The position numbers and the translations under genes are program-made. The notes beneath the pieces are model-generated. The model was not told the origin of the DNA and made no database searches. It saw only the letters and a list, made by a program, of their open reading frames with translations. From positions 161,187-225,186 of the forward strand of contig NZ_JBEMAR010000005.1 of assembly GCF_040274945.1 (NCBI RefSeq): 64,000 nt of DNA, in the 5' to 3' direction. This document shows, piece after piece, positions 61,465 through 64,000 of this stretch (the stretch's first letter is position 1; every line of letters starts with the position of its first letter). The DNA comes from Carnobacterium_B sp040274945 (GTDB lineage: Bacteria; Bacillota; Bacilli; Lactobacillales; Carnobacteriaceae).

Positions 61465-62811
61465 GTGGGTCATATTAAATTTGATTATTCAAATATTGAA
61501 AAATTTGTACAACCACATGAAATTACGAACTTACAACAACAGGTTACAACTGCTGATGAAATGTTGCGTAAAGGAACTGGAGCAGGTAGCGACTACCTAG
61601 GTTGGATTGATTTGCCAAAAAATTATGATAAAGAAGAATTTGCTCGTATCAAAACAGCAGCTAAAAAAATCCAAGGCGATTCAGAAATTTTGGTTGTTAT
61701 TGGAATTGGAGGATCTTATTTAGGCTCAAAAGCTGCGATTGATTTCTTGAACCATTCTTTCGTTAACTTGCTTGATAAAGAAACTCGCAAGGCACCACAA
61801 GTTCTCTTTGCTGGAAACAGCATTAGTTCAAGTTATTTACATGACTTGATCCAAGTGATCGGAGACCGTGATTTCTCAGTAAACATTATCTCTAAATCAG
61901 GTACAACTACTGAACCAGCTATTGCTTTTAGAGTATTTAAAGGATTATTAGAAAAAAAATATGGCTCTGAAGAAGCTAAATCTCGTATTTACGCTACTAC
62001 AGATAAAGAACGTGGTGCTTTGAAACAAGAAGCAAATGCACAAGGCTATGAATCATTTATTATTCCTGATGATGTTGGCGGACGTTTCTCTGTATTAACA
62101 GCAGTAGGTTTATTGCCAATTGCAGCTAGTGGAGCAGACATTGATCAATTGATGAAAGGTGCTGCAGATGCGTCAGTGGAATTTTCTAGTGATAAAATTG
62201 AAGAAAATGAAGCATATCAATACGCTGTATTGCGTAATGTCTTCTACCGTAAAGGAAAAGATACTGAAATTTTAGTTAACTATGAACCATCATTGCAATA
62301 CTTCTCAGAATGGTGGAAACAATTGGCTGGAGAATCAGAAGGTAAAGACCAAAAAGGAATCTATCCTTCAAGCGTAAACTTCTCTACTGATCTACATTCA
62401 ATGGGACAATACATCCAAGAAGGACAACGCAATATTTTTGAAACAGTTATTAAAGTAGATAAACCAAAGTTCGATATTGCTATCCCATCTACTGAAGAAG
62501 ATTTAGACGGATTAGGTTACCTAGAAGGAAAAGGTATTGATTTCGTAAATACCAAAGCTTTCCAAGGAACTCTTTTAGCACATACTGACGGAGATGTGCC
62601 TAACATGATCTTAACGATTCCTCAACAAGATGCGTATACATTGGGTTACATGATGTACTTCTTTGAAATCGCAATCGGTCTATCTGGATACTTAAATGGT
62701 GTAAATCCATTTGATCAACCAGGTGTAGAAGCATACAAGAAAAATATGTTTGCTTTGTTAGGAAAACCAGGATTTGAAGAATTAGGTAAAGAATTAAATG
62801 CACGTCTGTAA
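61465..62811 (+). CDS. pgi: Glucose-6-phosphate isomerase
   Basis: A 448-residue glycolytic enzyme interconverting glucose 6-phosphate and fructose 6-phosphate. IGIGGSYLGSKAAID near residue 80 binds phosphate, SKSGTTTEP near 145 is signature 1, and active-site Glu and His lie in WWKQLAGESEGKD and STDLHSMGQYIQ. The final Lys is in GVEAYKKNMF. It starts with GTG 61465 behind GGAGGGG. Single gene with a large terminator. Confidence 0.95.
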   Translation: MGHIKFDYSNIEKFVQPHEITNLQQQVTTADEMLRKGTGAGSDYLGWIDLPKNYDKEEFARIKTAAKKIQGDSEILVVIGIGGSYLGSKAAIDFLNHSFVNLLDKETRKAPQVLFAGNSISSSYLHDLIQVIGDRDFSVNIISKSGTTTEPAIAFRVFKGLLEKKYGSEEAKSRIYATTDKERGALKQEANAQGYESFIIPDDVGGRFSVLTAVGLLPIAASGADIDQLMKGAADASVEFSSDKIEENEAYQYAVLRNVFYRKGKDTEILVNYEPSLQYFSEWWKQLAGESEGKDQKGIYPSSVNFSTDLHSMGQYIQEGQRNIFETVIKVDKPKFDIAIPSTEEDLDGLGYLEGKGIDFVNTKAFQGTLLAHTDGDVPNMILTIPQQDAYTLGYMMYFFEIAIGLSGYLNGVNPFDQPGVEAYKKNMFALLGKPGFEELGKELNARL

Positions 62812-62842
62812 TTTAGATGTATCGAAATAACAACACACTTCA

Positions 62843-62903
62843 AAAGTCTATGCATCCTTTTTCTTATCGTAGTGATAGAAAAAAGGTGTATAGGCTTTTT
62901 TTT
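62843..62903 (+). terminator. Intrinsic terminator of pgi
   Basis: A long stem AAGTCTATGCATCCTTTTTTC with the opposite arm GAAAAAAGGTGTATAGGC (G-U pairs) and a T8 tail. Confidence 0.85.
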
Positions 62904-63010
62904 AAATAGTAGTTTAAAAAGTCATTGTTAGTCGACAACATTTGTAGTACTGTATTTAATAACAAAAAACAGTTAAAAACTTCTCTCTATATAGAAGAAA
63001 GGGGAATAAA

Positions 63011-63541
63011 ATGAGCGGAACTTTTATGTTGCACCAAGCAAAAACAGAACACCTTGAAATGATTGAGGCATTACTTAAAGAAACGGCACTATGGTTAAAA
63101 GCTAAAGGATCGTTACAATGGAATGGTATATTAGAAGGCAAAGATAATCATGGTACAGCAAGTGCCATTGATAGAGGAGAAGTATTCTACGGAACTTTAG
63201 ATAATGAATTAGTTGGAATGTTCATATTGTGGGATCAACAAAGTGAGTGGGATGCTGCTTTATGGGGGAAGGATCGAGGAAATGATTTTTATTACCTTCA
63301 TCGTTTGAACATAAAGAGAGACAAAGCTGGAATGGGAATTCCAAAGATGATGATTAATGCAGCTAAAGACTATGCTGAAAAAAAACAAAAAAGAGCTCTC
63401 AGATTAGATTGTATTGCTGAAAATGAATTTTTAAACCAGATGTACTGTAGTGAAAGCTTTGATTTAATCGATTGTAAAGAAGATTTCAATGCTGGAGAAC
63501 AAATAAATGACTTTAATTTATACCAGTATCAACTAAAGTGA
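63011..63541 (+). CDS. GNAT-family acetyltransferase
   Basis: A 176-residue acetyltransferase. The fold starts FMLHQAKTEHLEMIEALLKE; the core strand HRLNIKRDKAGMGIPKMMIN contains the acetyl-CoA loop (KAGMGI), and RLDCIAENEFLNQMY is the late part. Such proteins resemble Lactobacillales acetyltransferases annotated without substrate. GAAAGGGG precedes ATG 63011. Confidence 0.8.
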   Translation: MSGTFMLHQAKTEHLEMIEALLKETALWLKAKGSLQWNGILEGKDNHGTASAIDRGEVFYGTLDNELVGMFILWDQQSEWDAALWGKDRGNDFYYLHRLNIKRDKAGMGIPKMMINAAKDYAEKKQKRALRLDCIAENEFLNQMYCSESFDLIDCKEDFNAGEQINDFNLYQYQLK

Positions 63542-63568
63542 TTTTAGAAAAGCGAACGATGATATAAA

Positions 63569-63596
63569 GGACTTTTTTTAAAACAGTCCTTTTATT
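63569..63596 (+). terminator. Intrinsic terminator
   Basis: AAGGACT pairs with AGTCCTT around a T-rich 11-base loop, with TTT after. Confidence 0.65.
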
Positions 63597-63687
63597 CGTT
63601 TCGTTCGTATGTAATACAAATCTAAATGCAAAAAAATGGTAAAATATACGCTTTTTTAAAAAAAGTAAAAAAAACGAAATCTTTTTA

Positions 63688-63716
63688 TTGACCAGTATCA
63701 AAAAACTTGTTATAGT
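63688..63716 (+). promoter_or_regulatory. Upstream promoter (P1-like) of the presumed rrn operon
   Basis: TTGACC (63688-63693) and TATAGT (63711-63716) are 17 bp apart. Confidence 0.75.
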
Positions 63717-63782
63717 AATTGATGTCGCTAAGAGAGATAAGTGATAGACTGAATAGATGGAAATGTTATTGTAAAAATAATG

Positions 63783-63811
63783 TTGACAAAACGTAAATAA
63801 ATATGTTAATC
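63783..63811 (+). promoter_or_regulatory. Middle promoter of the presumed rrn operon
   Basis: TTGACA (63783-63788) and TTAATC (63806-63811) are 17 bp apart. Confidence 0.65.
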
Positions 63812-63888
63812 TATTTAAGTCCTCATGGAAACACTGAGCTGGCAAATGGATAAATATTCAATTTAAAAAATATTTATTAAAAAACTTG

Positions 63889-63917
63889 TTGACATGTTGA
63901 GAAACAACTGCTATAAT
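63889..63917 (+). promoter_or_regulatory. Downstream consensus promoter of the presumed rrn operon
   Basis: TTGACA (63889-63894) and TATAAT (63912-63917) are 17 bp apart, a perfect consensus. The downstream sequence ending AACAAAGTAAGACGAACC resembles leaders before 16S rRNA in Carnobacterium and Enterococcus; the 16S gene itself is not in the window. Confidence 0.8.
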
Positions 63918-64000
63918 TTAGAAGTTGTCAGAAACAAGGCAACACGCTTTAGACCTTTGAAAACTAAACAAAGTAAGACGAACCAAATGTGAGGGTGACT

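Noticed and set aside
63513..63845. 110-codon minus-strand ORF over the rrn promoter region
   Set aside because: Translates A/T-rich promoter DNA, gives Phe/Ile-rich sequence without a family pattern.

Overview
The window is chromosomal DNA of a low-GC Gram-positive bacterium. It best fits the order Lactobacillales, probably Carnobacteriaceae (Carnobacterium-like). The evidence is AT-rich DNA with strong AGGAGG ribosome binding sites, many lipobox substrate-binding lipoproteins, a mannose-family PTS behind a sigma-54 promoter, a T-box and an M-box leader, and Firmicute genes of the yutD, yutF, pgpA, yumC and yuiD types. I see no phage, insertion sequence, CRISPR array, rRNA or tRNA gene. The right edge holds three stacked consensus promoters and a leader resembling a 16S rRNA leader, so an rrn operon probably starts just beyond the window.

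Layout. 1-3 kb: end of a riboflavin operon (ribE cut by the edge, ribBA, ribH) plus a HAD phosphatase. 3-10.7 kb: envelope and repair genes: a BNR-repeat membrane protein, a DsbA-like protein, a DUF2207 protein, a GIY-YIG nuclease beside a DNA glycosylase, an RDD pseudogene and a methyltransferase. 10.9-13.7 kb: an amino-acid ABC importer with an OsmC protein. 14.1-14.5 kb: an array of 51-bp tandem repeats. 14.5-20.2 kb: a ugp-type glycerol-phosphate importer behind three 11-bp-spaced PhoP-like boxes, ending in a metallo-beta-lactamase-fold hydrolase instead of the usual UgpQ. 20.3-23.5 kb: the Mg2+ ATPase mgtA behind a magnesium riboswitch, an intrinsic terminator and a candidate 36-codon leader ORF. 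23.6-32.3 kb: two paralogous orphan peptide-binding lipoproteins, the second behind a T-box that I read as methionine-specific and followed by a stump of a SAM hydroxide adenosyltransferase gene; between them lie a CapA-like protein and an ABC exporter. 32.4-35.2 kb: pdxK and an iron-type dehydrogenase, each behind a long structured leader ending in a terminator and matching no RNA class I recognise. 35.2-39 kb: the mannose PTS operon and manO. 39-48 kb: DJ-1 family protein, ABC exporter, several hydrolases and small enzymes. 48.2-51.6 kb: an alkyltransferase-like protein and a second amino-acid ABC importer. 52-59 kb: YunD-like phosphatase, yutD, yutF, a TIGR01906-like membrane protein, pgpA, yumC, yuiD, cyclophilin. 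59-63.5 kb: MalY/PatB lyase, an S1-domain protein, a Nudix-like protein, pgi and an acetyltransferase.

The common theme is nutrient uptake under tight RNA-level or alternative-sigma control: Mg2+ (M-box), methionine or peptides (T-box), phosphate (PhoP-like boxes), sugars (sigma-54) and two unassigned leaders. The least explained items are the pdxK and dehydrogenase leaders, the small ORF between M-box and mgtA, and the metallo-hydrolase fused into the phosphate-controlled operon. All calls come from reading the sequence; no database search was run.
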